From assembly GCA_963850255.1 (NCBI GenBank), contig CAWKLL010000030.1, forward strand, positions 1-64,000: a stretch of 64,000 bases of DNA. Direction: 5' to 3'. The position numbers were made by a program, and so were the translations under genes. Positions 17,428 to 27,363 of the stretch are shown one piece after another. The stretch's first letter is position 1. Every line of letters starts with the position of its first letter. The notes beneath the pieces are model-generated. The model worked only from the letters and a program-made list of their open reading frames with translations, searched no databases and was not told the DNA's origin. Source of the DNA: J054 sp963850255. Lineage in GTDB: Bacteria > Pseudomonadota > Gammaproteobacteria > Steroidobacterales > GCA-2729495.

Positions 17428-19933
17428 CGGCCTCATCAGAAAAATCAATCGCCCCGAGCCACAGCGAACTGCTACAGACCCCCGACCTGGATATGAGCAC
17501 GTCCGGGATCCTCGACGACGTCATGCACTATCACGGTCGCATGCTGGGCCGTCGAACTATCCAGACCAACCAGCCCATCGTTTATCAATCCCTGGCGCAT
17601 ACGACCCGGGACCGATTGATGGAGCGCTGGAGCGAAACCCGTCTCGCAGTGGAGCGCAATGACAGCAAACATCTTTGTTACCTGTCGCTGGAATTCCTGA
17701 TGGGCCGCCTGCTGCGCAACGCGCTGCTGAGCCTGGGCATCGAAGGTGAAGCCGCGCCAGGCGCTGGAAGCCCTGGGCCTGAAGCTCGAGGATATCTATG
17801 ACGACGAACGCGATGCGGGTCTGGGCAACGGCGGCCTGGGCCGCCTGGCCGCCTGCTTCCTGGACAGCTGCGCGACCCTGGGCCTGCCGGTCATGGGCTA
17901 CGGGATTCGCTATCACTACGGCATGTTTCACCAGCGGATTGAAAACGGCTACCAGCTGGAAGAGCCCGATTCCTGGCTACGCGAGGGTTACCCCTGGGAA
18001 ATTGAGCGCTTCGAATATGTGCAGACGGTGAAATTCGGCGGTCACAGCGCCACCTACCTGGACGCCGATGGCCATACGCGTCACCAATGGATTGATACCC
18101 ACGATGTACTCGCCATTCCCTTCGATGTGCCCGTGGCGGGCTACCGCAATGGTGTGGTCAATACGCTGCGACTCTGGTCGGCCGCGGCAACCGATGAGTT
18201 CGACCTGGACGAATTCAACGCCGGCAGTTACGCCGACGCAGTCGCCTCCAAGAACGCCGCGGAAAATATCACCATGGTGCTGTATCCGAATGCTGCGACG
18301 GAGAACGGCCAGGAGTTGCGCCTGCGCCAGCAGTATTTTCTCGCCTCAGCAAGCCTCCAGGACACCCTGCGTTTCTGGAAAATTCACCACGGTGAAGATT
18401 TCTCGCAGTTTGCCGATAAACACTGCTTTCAACTCAACGATACGCATCCGGCCATTACCGTCGCCGAACTGATGCGCCTGCTGATGGATGACCACGGGCT
18501 GAGCTGGAAGGATGCCTGGGCCATTACCCAGCGCACCATGGCCTATACCAACCACACCCTGCTGCCCGAGGCGCTCGAAACCTGGCCCGTGGACATGTTC
18601 CGGCGCCTGCTACCCCGCCTGCTGGAGATTATTTTCGAGATCAATGCACGTTTCATCGAGCGAGGTGTCACGGCGCTGGCCCGGCGATAACGAGCGCATT
18701 CGTCGCATGTCGATCATCGACGAAGAGCATGGCGGCATGGTGCGCATGGCCTACCTGGCCATCGTCGGCAGTTTTTCCGTCAACGGGGTAGCCGCACTGC
18801 ATTCGCAGCTGCTCCGCGAAGGCCTGTTCCGTGATTTCGCCGAACTGTGGCCGCGTAAATTCAACAACAAGACCAATGGTGTAACGCAGCGACGCTGGCT
18901 GGCTGGCTGCAACCCGGGTCTGGCGGAGCTGATCAGCGAGACCATCGGCGAGGCCTGGATCACGGACCTGGATCAACTCGCCAGGCTGGCCCCCAAAGCA
19001 ACGGACGCCGACTTCGGCGCCCGCTGGCGGGCCAGCAAACTGGCCAACAAGCAGGTGCTGGTCGAGGAAATCCGCGAGCGTACCGGCGTGCAAGTTGACC
19101 CGGCGATGTTGTTCGACGTGCAAGTCAAACGTATTCACGAGTACAAGCGCCAGCTATTGAATATGCTGCATGCGGTATATCTCTACGACCGGATACAGCG
19201 CGGCGACGGTGATGATCTGGCGCCCCGAGCGATAATTATTGGCGGTAAGGCAGCACCCGGATACGTGATGGCCAAGTCCATCATCAAAGCCATTAATAAC
19301 GTGGCGCAGGTGATCAATTCCGACCCAACTATGAACGACCGACTGCGCCTGGTCTTCCTGCCCGACTACAACGTCTCGGCCATGGAACTTATTTGTCCGG
19401 CCGCAGACTTGTCGGCACAGATTTCCACCGCCGGCAAGGAAGCGTCGGGTACCGGCAATATGAAGCTGATGATGAACGGCGCGATTACCATCGGCACGCT
19501 GGATGGGGCGAACGTAGAAATTCGCGAGGCAGTAGGCGACGACAATTTTTTCCTGTTCGGCCTCACCGTGGACGAGATAGCTCAAATGCACGGGCGTTAT
19601 GATCCGCGGGCCATCGTCGCCGCAGACCCGGACTTCACCCGGGTCATGGACCTGCTCTCAAGCGGCCACTTCAACCGCTTCGAACCGCAGGTGCTCGACA
19701 GTGTTATTCAGTCTATTCTGGAGCCTTCAGACCCCTGGATGACGGCCGCGGACTTTCGCAGCTTCGTCGATGCGCAACAGCGCGCCGGTGACGCCTTCCG
19801 CGACGTGCCGCGCTGGACCACCATGAGTATCCGCAACACCGCAGCGTCGGGTCGATTTTCAACGGACCGGACCATGCGCGAATACAACGCGGACATCTGG
19901 AAACTGGATCCCATCGATCCGGCCGCAAAATGA
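17424..19933 (+). CDS. glgP: glycogen phosphorylase, two frameshifts
   Basis: The GT35 enzyme of about 836 codons releases glucose-1-phosphate from glycogen ends using pyridoxal phosphate. The N-terminal piece has HLCYLSLEFLMGRLLRNAL. After a one-base slip near 17745 the frame continues with LEDIYDDERDAGLGNGGLGR. A second slip near 18660 separates EINARFIER from RRWPGDNERIRRMSII. The last piece contains QVKRIHEYKRQLLN, the phosphate site, and EASGTGNMKLMMNGAITIG with the PLP lysine. The two halves fit the family without missing residues, so the slips are probably sequencing errors. Starts overlap at both ends (ATGA with glgB and with glgX), which shows translational coupling within one operon. 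Confidence 0.92.
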
Positions 19934-22011
19934 TTCGAGCCGGTTCGCCCGATCTTCTGGGCTCCAGCCCGGACGATCACGGCACCAATTTCGCCCTTTA
20001 CTCGGCCGGCGCCGAGCGGGTGGAGCTGTGCCTGTTTGATGGCGCCGGCCAGGCAACGGCAAGGATGGACCTGCCCGACTGCACGGGAAATGTCTGGCAT
20101 GGCTATTTGCCGGGCTGCCAGCCCGGCCAACGCTATGGCTATCGGGTCCACGGCCACTATGCTCCGGCGGACGGACTACGATTCAATCCTGCCAAACTGC
20201 TACTCGACCCTTATGCGCGACTGCTGGACGGCGAACTGAGCTGGGACCCGGCCGTGTTCGATTTTGTCCCGGCCGACAGCGGCGACGAGCTGCAAATCAG
20301 TCACAGCGATAGCGCGCCTTTCGTCCCCAAGAGCCTCGTCGTCGCACCCGCTGCGGCCACGCCGCGCCTGCACCCGCCGGTGGCCTGGGCGGACACGGTG
20401 CTCTATGAACTGAATGTGCGCGGCTACACCATGCAACACCCCGGCCTGACCGAGGCTGAACGTGGCCAGTTCCGGGGACTGCGCAACGCTGAGGTTCTGG
20501 AGTATTTAAAAGCCCTCGGCATCACTGCGCTGGAACTGATGCCGGTGCAGGCCTTTGTGGACGAAGCGGCGCTGCGGCGGCGCGGACTGCGCAACCTGTG
20601 GGGCTACAACACGATCAATTTCTTCGCACCTGCCAATCGTTATCTCGGCGCGGGCGGTCTGGCAGAATTCCGCGAAATGGTGGACGCAATCCATGCTGCC
20701 GGCATGGAGGTCATCCTGGATGTGGCCTACAACCACACGGGTGAAAGTGACACGCTCGGACCCAGCCTGAGTTTTCGCGGCATTGATAACCTGAGCTACT
20801 ACCGCACGCTGCCTGAACAGCCAGGCGAGTACATCAACGACACGGGCTGCGGCAATACGCTGGATGCCGATAGCCCGGTAGTTCAGCGCCTGGTGCTCGA
20901 TAGTCTGCGCTATTGGAGCGAACAACTGGGCGTTGACGGTTTCCGTTTTGATCTGGCGACTATCCTCGGCCGACACGCGCATGGGTTCTCATCGCAACAT
21001 CCCCTGCTGCAGGCCATTGCCGCTGACCCTGCGCTGAGCCGCCTGAAGCTGATCGCAGAGCCCTGGGACCCGGGGCCGGACGGCTATCAACTCGGCCACT
21101 TCGGCCCGCCATGGAGCGAGTGGAACGATCGCTTTCGGGATTCCGTGCGTAAATTCTGGCGAGGCGACCAGGCGCAAGCCGGCGCACTCGCTCAGCGGCT
21201 GCACGGCTCGGCGGAAATCTTCGAACCTTCGGCCCGCGGGCCTGCAGCGAGCGTGAACTTTATCACCAGCCATGACGGTTTCACGCTGGCCGATACCTGC
21301 GCCTTTGCTCAACGCCACAATCAGGCCAATGGCGAAAACAATCGGGATGGCCACCAGCACAATTTCAGTCGTAACTACGGTGCGGAAGGGACCACGGCGG
21401 ATGTGGAGATCAATACACTACGGCGTCGGCAGCGGCTGAACATGCTGGCAACCCTGCTGCTGTCGCAAGGCACGCCCATGCTGCTGGCCGGCGATGAGTT
21501 CGGCAACTCTCAGAGCGGCAACAACAACGCCTACGCGCAGGACAATGCCACCGGCTGGCTCGACTGGTCCGGCCTAGCCGCGGACCCGGAATTCACGGAT
21601 AGCGTCCGCAGGCTGATTGACTTGCGACGTAAAACGCCGTTACTGCGCAGCTCGTCATATGCCCACGGGCAGCATCAGACTGTGAACGGCTGGCCCGACA
21701 TCGACTGGCGCAAGCCCGATGGCAGCGAGCTCAGCGAGGCGGGCTGGCAATCTGCGAAGGCCTTCACGCTGCTGCTCGCCGATACCGCAGACCAGCCAAC
21801 ACAGGTTCAGCATGATGGCGACCATGACGAGGCTATTGCGGTTCTAATCAACGGCGACGAGCACATCATCCAGTTCAGCTTGCCTGCAGTGGCCGGCCGC
21901 GACTGGCGTCTAATGTTCTCCAGCGACCCCGGCGCGCCGGCCAGGTGGTCGGCGCCGAGCTTGGCCGTGGCGGCCCGAAGTATCAGCTGCTGGCGGCTAC
22001 CGTCCGCGTAG
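19930..22011 (+). CDS. glgX: glycogen debranching enzyme (isoamylase type)
   Basis: A complete GH13_11 protein of 693 residues. An N-terminal CBM48 domain (GSPDLLGSSPDDHGTNFALY onward) precedes the barrel: YELNVRGYTMQHPGL, LRNLWGYNTINFFAP, ILDVAYNHTGES, the nucleophile region GFRFDLATILGR, the acid/base region LIAEPWDPGPDGYQLG and FITSHDGFTLADT. It removes the short alpha-1,6 branches left after GlgP action. Its ATG overlaps the glgP stop by four bases. It is the last clear member of the glycogen cluster and, unlike the three genes before it, has no frameshift. Confidence 0.95.
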   Translation: MIRAGSPDLLGSSPDDHGTNFALYSAGAERVELCLFDGAGQATARMDLPDCTGNVWHGYLPGCQPGQRYGYRVHGHYAPADGLRFNPAKLLLDPYARLLDGELSWDPAVFDFVPADSGDELQISHSDSAPFVPKSLVVAPAAATPRLHPPVAWADTVLYELNVRGYTMQHPGLTEAERGQFRGLRNAEVLEYLKALGITALELMPVQAFVDEAALRRRGLRNLWGYNTINFFAPANRYLGAGGLAEFREMVDAIHAAGMEVILDVAYNHTGESDTLGPSLSFRGIDNLSYYRTLPEQPGEYINDTGCGNTLDADSPVVQRLVLDSLRYWSEQLGVDGFRFDLATILGRHAHGFSSQHPLLQAIAADPALSRLKLIAEPWDPGPDGYQLGHFGPPWSEWNDRFRDSVRKFWRGDQAQAGALAQRLHGSAEIFEPSARGPAASVNFITSHDGFTLADTCAFAQRHNQANGENNRDGHQHNFSRNYGAEGTTADVEINTLRRRQRLNMLATLLLSQGTPMLLAGDEFGNSQSGNNNAYAQDNATGWLDWSGLAADPEFTDSVRRLIDLRRKTPLLRSSSYAHGQHQTVNGWPDIDWRKPDGSELSEAGWQSAKAFTLLLADTADQPTQVQHDGDHDEAIAVLINGDEHIIQFSLPAVAGRDWRLMFSSDPGAPARWSAPSLAVAARSISCWRLPSA

Positions 22012-22084
22012 CAGGCTAGACAGACGCGACCCCGGCCGACCGTACTTTCGCTTATTGACTATTCCCTGCGCCGCGCCTAGCCTG

Positions 22085-22112
22085 TTGGTTAAGAGCATAA
22101 AAATGGTATTAA
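22085..22112 (+). promoter_or_regulatory. possible promoter upstream of the LssY_C gene pair
   Basis: TTGGTT and TATTAA separated by 16 bases lie in the short AT-richer gap after glgX. The -35 is weak (three of six bases). It would give the two LssY_C genes a transcript separate from the glycogen genes. Confidence 0.3.
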
Positions 22113-22185
22113 AGACATGCAGTTAAGTGCGTTTCAGGTCCGGATTTATCCCCCTATCGGCAGACACCGTCGTTGTCGACGGAGG

Positions 22186-23386
22186 ATGCGCACGACTGCA
22201 TCATCACTGTTGTTGGTCATCATTCTGTTCCGCCACCGTCGGCTGCGCGACCAGTTCCTTTTCACCCGAAGACCCGGCCAGCTATCCGTTCGTGGGTCGT
22301 GGCATCACCCAGAGTGAAGGCCCGGTGCGTGTCACCGCCGCTGTTCCTGATGCCGCGGAGACCAGCGCCGTTTTCGGGCTGTCTTTGTACGACAAGGGAA
22401 TTCAGCCGGTCTGGATAAAGCTTGAGAACACCGGCAGTTCGCCGATTCGCATCACGATATGGAGCATTGATCCGGACTACTACTCGCCGCTGGAAGTCGC
22501 CTGGATGCATCGCGGCGGGTTCAGCAGTGATGGCAAGGCAGAGATGGAACGCTGGTTCCACGACAACGCCATGCCGCGGCGCATCCCGGCCGGCGAATCC
22601 CGATCCGGTTTCGTCTACACGAACTTAAGCCGAGGCACCAAGGGCTTCAATCTTGACGCCTTTAACAGTAGTGAAGACTTCAACTTCACTTTTTTTATAC
22701 CGATGCCCGGCTTCACTGCAGACTACATGCAGGTCAATTTAGACGAGCTGTATAGCAACGCCGAGATTCAACAGCTGACCCGAGCACAGATACGCACCGC
22801 CACGCAGTCCTTCGCCTGCTGCAGCACCGATGAGTCGGGCACCGGCGCCGGCGACCCTTTCAACCTGCTCCTGATCGGCTCAGGCGAGAATCTGCACCGA
22901 GCCTTGCTGCGCGCCGGCTGGGATGAGACCGAGGCCGACAGTGCTGTTACCGTCGTGGCCCGGGCGCAAAGATATCGGGGACGGCGACCGGATGGCACCT
23001 TCGAGAAGTCTCGCTCGGACGGTAGTGAGCGCAAGGAACTAAGGCTGTGGCTGGCGCCCATGCTGATTGACGGCGAGCGCGTCTGGCTTGGCCAGGCCAG
23101 CCAGGAATTGAACGCGAGTCAGGCCGCTTCGGACGCTTACCGTATTGATCCCGATATTGACCAGGCGCGTGACTATGTGCTGCAGGATTTCTGGTACAGC
23201 CAGTCGGTTTTGCGCGCTGGTTTTACTGAAGGCGGAGAGCCGGCCAGCATTGATGCACCCCGCGATACTTTCTCCGGCGCCCGCTACTTCACTGACGGGC
23301 TGCGCGTCGTCATGTGGATCGCCGACGAGCCCATCGGCCTTGACGAAGCCGACGTGTTGCTGTGGGGGAATCTCGACGATGAGTGA
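22186..23386 (+). CDS. LssY_C-domain lipoprotein, first of two tandem paralogues (frameshift in signal peptide)
   Basis: With one surplus C near 22231 removed, the start is a lipoprotein signal: MRTTASSLLLVIILF joined to ATVGCATSS, with the lipobox Cys in TVGC. The ATG directly follows a GGAGG, which is unusually close for a ribosome site, so the start may be slightly different. The mature protein has an N-terminal beta-rich part (TAAVPDAAETSAVFGLSLYD, then PVWIKLENTG) and a C-terminal LssY_C-type domain recognised by GDPFNLLLIGSGENLHRALL, RAGWDETEADS and LRLWLAPMLIDGERVWLGQA. LssY_C occurs at the end of PAP2-like membrane proteins; here it stands without that domain. The gene overlaps its paralogue by eight bases. 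The function is unknown; an envelope role is inferred. Confidence 0.65.
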
Positions 23387-24647
23387 GTCTCGAAGAATGA
23401 CCCGCTACCTGACGCTGCTGGTTTTGTTAGCGCCATGGACCCTGGCCGCCGAGGATTTTGCCGATGCAAGTTATCGACCCGTGCCACCACCGAATGACCG
23501 TTTCCACCAGCAAACCGAGCGTAATGTGCGGGTCACCACGGCGGTGCCGAGCGCGCAGGAAACTCAGGCAATATTTGGTATCAAGCTGTACCGCAATAAC
23601 GTTCAGCCAGTCTGGATACAAATCGAAAACCTTGGCGATGAAGCGCTGTTTTTTCTACCGATCGGGCTGGACGCTTCCTACTACACGCCCGTGGAGACGG
23701 CAGCGCGCAATTACTTCGAGGATCTGCTGAGAAACCGAGCCCTCGACAAGACCATGGTTGAGCGCAGCATGGGCCTGGACGTGGCCGCCGGGGAGACGCG
23801 CTCCGGCTATATCTTCAGCCGTGTAGACGAAGGCACCAAGTCCTTTAACGTGGATGTATTCGCGCGCGGAGCAGAACCTTACCGAATGACCTTCTTCGTA
23901 CCGGTTCCAGGCCTGCGTCTGGATCACTATGAAGTCGACGTCGCCGGAATGTATAGCGAAGATCAGCTCGTGCAAGTGGACCTGGACGGCCTGGTGGCCG
24001 CCCTGGAAGCCTTGCCCTGCTGCGTCCGTGACAAGAAGGACAAGGACTACGGAGACCCGCTGAATATCGCTTTTGTCGGCAAGGTCAAGGATCTCTATTA
24101 CGCCTTGTTGCGCTCCGGCTGGGATGAAACGGAAACCATCTATACCGGCTCATTGCTCAAGACCGGGATGTCAGCACTGGCCGGCGGCGAATATCGCTAT
24201 TCGCCGGTCAGCGCGCTGTACGTATTCGGGCGCCCTCAGGACGCTGCTTTTCAGCGCGCCCGCTCCAGCATCAACGAGCGAAATCATCTGCGCATCTGGC
24301 TCACGCCGCTGCGCCTGGACGGCGTGCCGGTATGGATCGGCCAGATCAGTCGCGACATCGGCGTGCGCCTGACGCTCAAGACCATTACCACCCACAAAAT
24401 CGATCCCGACGTGGACGAAACACGCGAGTTCCTGATCGAAGACCTGGCCTACTCGCAGGGACTGGCCGCGTTCGGCTATGCGCCGGGCGTAGGTGCAGCA
24501 CCCTACGAAGAGCCGCGCGGAAACCTGACCGGCGACCCCTACTTCACCGACGGGCTGCGCGGAGTCATGTGGATTTCCCCTACGCCCATCGGCTTTGATG
24601 AACTTGAGGTTATCGATATGGGCTGGCATCCCGAAAGCGAACCGTAG
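23379..24647 (+). CDS. LssY_C-domain secreted protein, second tandem paralogue
   Basis: A complete protein of about 420 residues with a Sec signal (MTRYLTLLVLLAPWTLAAED if the second ATG at 23397 is used; the first ATG overlaps the preceding stop). It repeats the plan of the preceding gene: TTAVPSAQETQAIFGIKLY, PVWIQIENLGDEALFF, then MTFFVPVPGLRLDHYEVD and a fuller LssY_C domain, GDPLNIAFVGKVKDLYYALL, RSGWDETETIY, SPVSALYVFGRPQDAAFQRA and NHLRIWLTPLRLDGVPVWIG. It differs from its neighbour in having no lipobox, so the pair may be one anchored and one soluble protein. The overlap implies joint translation. No enzymatic residues can be named with confidence. Confidence 0.72.
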   Translation: MSESRRMTRYLTLLVLLAPWTLAAEDFADASYRPVPPPNDRFHQQTERNVRVTTAVPSAQETQAIFGIKLYRNNVQPVWIQIENLGDEALFFLPIGLDASYYTPVETAARNYFEDLLRNRALDKTMVERSMGLDVAAGETRSGYIFSRVDEGTKSFNVDVFARGAEPYRMTFFVPVPGLRLDHYEVDVAGMYSEDQLVQVDLDGLVAALEALPCCVRDKKDKDYGDPLNIAFVGKVKDLYYALLRSGWDETETIYTGSLLKTGMSALAGGEYRYSPVSALYVFGRPQDAAFQRARSSINERNHLRIWLTPLRLDGVPVWIGQISRDIGVRLTLKTITTHKIDPDVDETREFLIEDLAYSQGLAAFGYAPGVGAAPYEEPRGNLTGDPYFTDGLRGVMWISPTPIGFDELEVIDMGWHPESEP

Positions 24648-24693
24648 CCGGCGTTTTTAGGAACTTCGAACCGGCTACGCGAAGCCTGAATAC

Positions 24694-26110
24694 CTAGGGC
24701 ACTGTCCCGCTGGGCCCCGGCGGCTTGCCGAACAATGATTTGAAGCGCGCCAGATCAGCGAAATTGACCACGCCGCTACCGTCCAGATCCATTTCCGGAC
24801 TACTGGTCCCGAAATTAGCCTTGAACGCGGCAAGATCGGCAAAGTTCACCACGCCGCTGTTATCAAAATCTGCATCGCAGGCGTTGCCAAATCCGTCAGC
24901 GTCTGTGTCTAACTGAACGTTACCGCCGCCGTCGGGCAGATCGACACCGTTGGCGTGATTGATACAGTTGTCCGCACTGTCCCGCGCGCCGTCGCTGTCG
25001 GCATCGGTGGCAGCGCAGGAATCACAGCCGGCCCAGCAGTAGGTCTCAGTCTCGACGATGCCGGCACCATAAGGAACGGATAACGCCGTAATTCCCATAG
25101 GCATCGCAGGGCGAGATGTCACAACTACTGCCTTGCGGCGCACCGCCAGTTTCCTGCCAGCCGTTCTTCGTATACAGATATTCATACTTGCCAGCGGGCA
25201 ATGAAATGGTCAAATCCCAGATCCCGTCTCCGTCGTTATCGGACATCGGATTACACAGCCCGCACCAGTTGTTGAATTCGCCATTGACATACATCCTGTC
25301 GAAAGGTGCCAGATTCAATGAACTGGCATCAACGCTGAAATGCACCGGGCTATTGGTGGAATTCGGCGGGTCCGTCAACAACAGTTGCAACAGACCACCC
25401 GAGTTGTCGACGTTGGGCGAAATAAACGTGCAGTAATTACCCCCGAAGCCGCCAAACTCACTGGTTTCCCAGCGTTCTGAGTCCAGATTGTCGAGATTGT
25501 CGGCCCACTGCAGGGTGAAGTTATTGTTGGTACCGGCGTTACCGCTACCCGGCGTATAGGCATAGTAGCGAACGTAGTCGTATGAAGACTGTACGGGAAG
25601 CACCTCAGGACTAAATTCTCCGACCCAGCTTGGCGAATCCGCAGCCCAAAGGTTCATCATGATGCGCATTGGGTACATCAGGCCGTATACGTATGACGCG
25701 TTCTGCGTATACACCAGCTCCCCATCAACAAACCAGCGAACCACGCCGGGCTCCCATTCGAAGGCGTAGTCGTGCATCTCAGCGTGGGGATTGAATCCGG
25801 TCGGGACTATCTGCGTGGAACTCCAGGGACCCGGGTAATGCGTGGTGAACTGAACGGAACTGTCCCTATTGCCCGTCATCTCGATATCGATTTCGTTATT
25901 TTCCGCCGGCCAGTTGCAACCGAGATCGGCGTTATAGAGGAAGAATGAACTGACAACGCCGTTGCCTTGCGCGGACTGCATGCGCGTCTCAAAGCGACCG
26001 TGCAGATATGCCTCGTGTGTGCTGACCGCGCCACCGGTGCATTGCTGGGCCTGCGCCGCTAACGACAAGGACAACAGACCGACCGCTAATATGAATCCGG
26101 ACAGCTTCAT
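24694..26110 (-). CDS. secreted GH16 beta-glucanase (lichenase type), circularly permuted, with C-terminal E-set, TSP3 and dockerin-like modules; one frameshift
   Basis: After a Sec signal (MKLSGFILAVGLLSLSLAAQ) the catalytic domain begins directly at YLHGRFETRM and SAQGNGVVSSFFLYN, with the GH16 signature NEIDIEMTG (nucleophile and acid/base Glu). VRWFVDGELVYTQ, MRIMMNLWAADSPSWVGEF and VRYYAYTPGSG follow. Only then comes the segment that normally opens the domain: FTLQWADNLDNLDSERW, then FISPNVDNSGGLLQLLLTDP. This is the rearranged order known from the Fibrobacter succinogenes 1,3-1,4-beta-glucanase. A carbohydrate-binding-like E-set (MYVNGEFNNWCGLCNPMSD to AGKYEYLYTKNGW) follows. The frame slips near 25090, then come a thrombospondin-3-like repeat (DADSDGARDSADNC) and two dockerin-like calcium loops (DFDNSGVVNFADLAAFK, DLDGSGVVNFADLARFK). 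Likely substrate: mixed-linkage beta-glucan. Confidence 0.82.
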
Positions 26111-26142
26111 GATTTTCAGATAGCCCCTTAAACTGAGGAAAA

Positions 26143-26148
26143 ATTATA
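26143..26148 (-). promoter_or_regulatory. -10 box upstream of the GH16 gene
   Basis: A perfect TATAAT lies on the minus strand, in an otherwise GC-rich gap, about 33 bases ahead of the ATG at 26110. No good -35 sequence stands 16-18 bases upstream, so an activator may be needed. Confidence 0.4.
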
Positions 26149-26350
26149 TAACGGTCTTGGCGACTACTGAGCACACGCCCGAGACCCGCGTGGTCTGGCG
26201 AATATCGCTAATTCGCGAACTCAGCAAGGACAGGATTATGTCAATGCTGCCGGCTTGGTGACTGTGCCGGCGATTCGCTGGTAGCGTCGAGCGCGCGGCC
26301 GGCAATCAGTGCCCGCATTATTCTATAAAGATCGACTCAGCTTGCGCTGA

Positions 26351-27283
26351 TCATCGGCCTGGCATTACCAGCCTTGAGAAGAAAGACCGCGCGACTTGCG
26401 CGCTTGCAGCGCCGCACTCCAAAGGCATCATGTGACCGCAATCGGCTACTGTGTGCAGCTGCTTGTCCTCGGCAGCAAGAAATTCCAGCGCAGCCTGGCC
26501 AACGGTTTCCACCGGCAACTCAGCATCGTTCGCCGACCATAACAACAAAGTTGGTGACTCGATGCGGGCAAGGTCTGACGGGGTGCGCACGAATGGGCGC
26601 GGATCGTCCTTGCCAAAGACCAGCGGCGGCATTCTCTGCGCGCGGTTGTTCAGGTCCGTCCACTCAGCCACCTGTGCCGATGTGATCCTGGCCGGATTGG
26701 CGAAGTTGTTACGCATGACCTCCCGCCAGAACAGCCTGGGACGCCAACCCTTGAACAGCGGATCGATGCGTATCAATAACTTGAACACTGGTGACCAGTG
26801 CGACGGGTCCATGGCAAAGGGCCCGACGGCAATATTGGAAAGGATCAGACCCTTGATCTTCTGCGGGTACTCAGCCGCATAGGCCGCGGCTGACTCGCCG
26901 CTACTGGAAGTGGCAACCAGGAAGAACTCCTCAATCTGCAGTTCCCGGCTGAGGGCCTGAATGATCTGCATATTGGTCTCCGGGCCATAGCGACCATCCG
27001 GGCTCGAGCCTGACAAACCCGTCCGCGGCAGGTCAAAGCGGATCACCCGGTAGTCGGTGGCCAGCGCCTGCGCCCAGTCATTCCAGTTCAGCAGGCTGCC
27101 GAAGGAACCATGCATCAGGACGATGGGCATTCCGCTGCCCTGATCAACCAGGTGAATGGTTTGCCCGTCAAGTTCCAGGAAGCGCGAGCCGGGCAGCGAA
27201 TACCTGGCCCGCATTTCCGCTTCGCCGGGCGTGAGCAGGCCGGTTCGCGCGCTGAACAAAAAGGCCGCACTGACCAGCAGCAA
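26351..27283 (-). CDS. alpha/beta hydrolase with N-terminal membrane anchor
   Basis: The protein has an N-terminal hydrophobic segment and an alpha/beta hydrolase domain: IVLMHGSFGSLLNW gives the oxyanion region, VIRFDLPRTGLSG follows, and the nucleophile elbow reads VATSSSGESAA, where the usual first Gly is replaced by Thr-Ser. The base is in VADCGHMMPLE near the C terminus. The annotated start is a non-ATG codon. Hydrophobic in-frame sequence (KILRNLGLALILLL) continues upstream to about 27328 with no ATG, so the true start is probably ATT, TTG or a codon lost to error. It lies about 80 bases downstream of the LLM oxidoreductase gene on the same strand. The substrate is unknown. Confidence 0.75.
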   Translation of the reverse strand: MLLVSAAFLFSARTGLLTPGEAEMRARYSLPGSRFLELDGQTIHLVDQGSGMPIVLMHGSFGSLLNWNDWAQALATDYRVIRFDLPRTGLSGSSPDGRYGPETNMQIIQALSRELQIEEFFLVATSSSGESAAAYAAEYPQKIKGLILSNIAVGPFAMDPSHWSPVFKLLIRIDPLFKGWRPRLFWREVMRNNFANPARITSAQVAEWTDLNNRAQRMPPLVFGKDDPRPFVRTPSDLARIESPTLLLWSANDAELPVETVGQAALEFLAAEDKQLHTVADCGHMMPLECGAASAQVARSFFSRLVMPGR

Positions 27284-27363
27284 CAGGATCAGGGCAAGTC
27301 CAAGGTTTCTTAAGATCTTAATGTTTATGGGCCTTTGCTTGCGCGACTGCTCCGCTAACGCGC

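Noticed and set aside
24694..25090. Dockerin-like repeats as proof of a cellulosome
   Set aside because: Similar calcium loops are common in secreted proteins of marine bacteria, and there is no cohesin or scaffoldin gene in the window.
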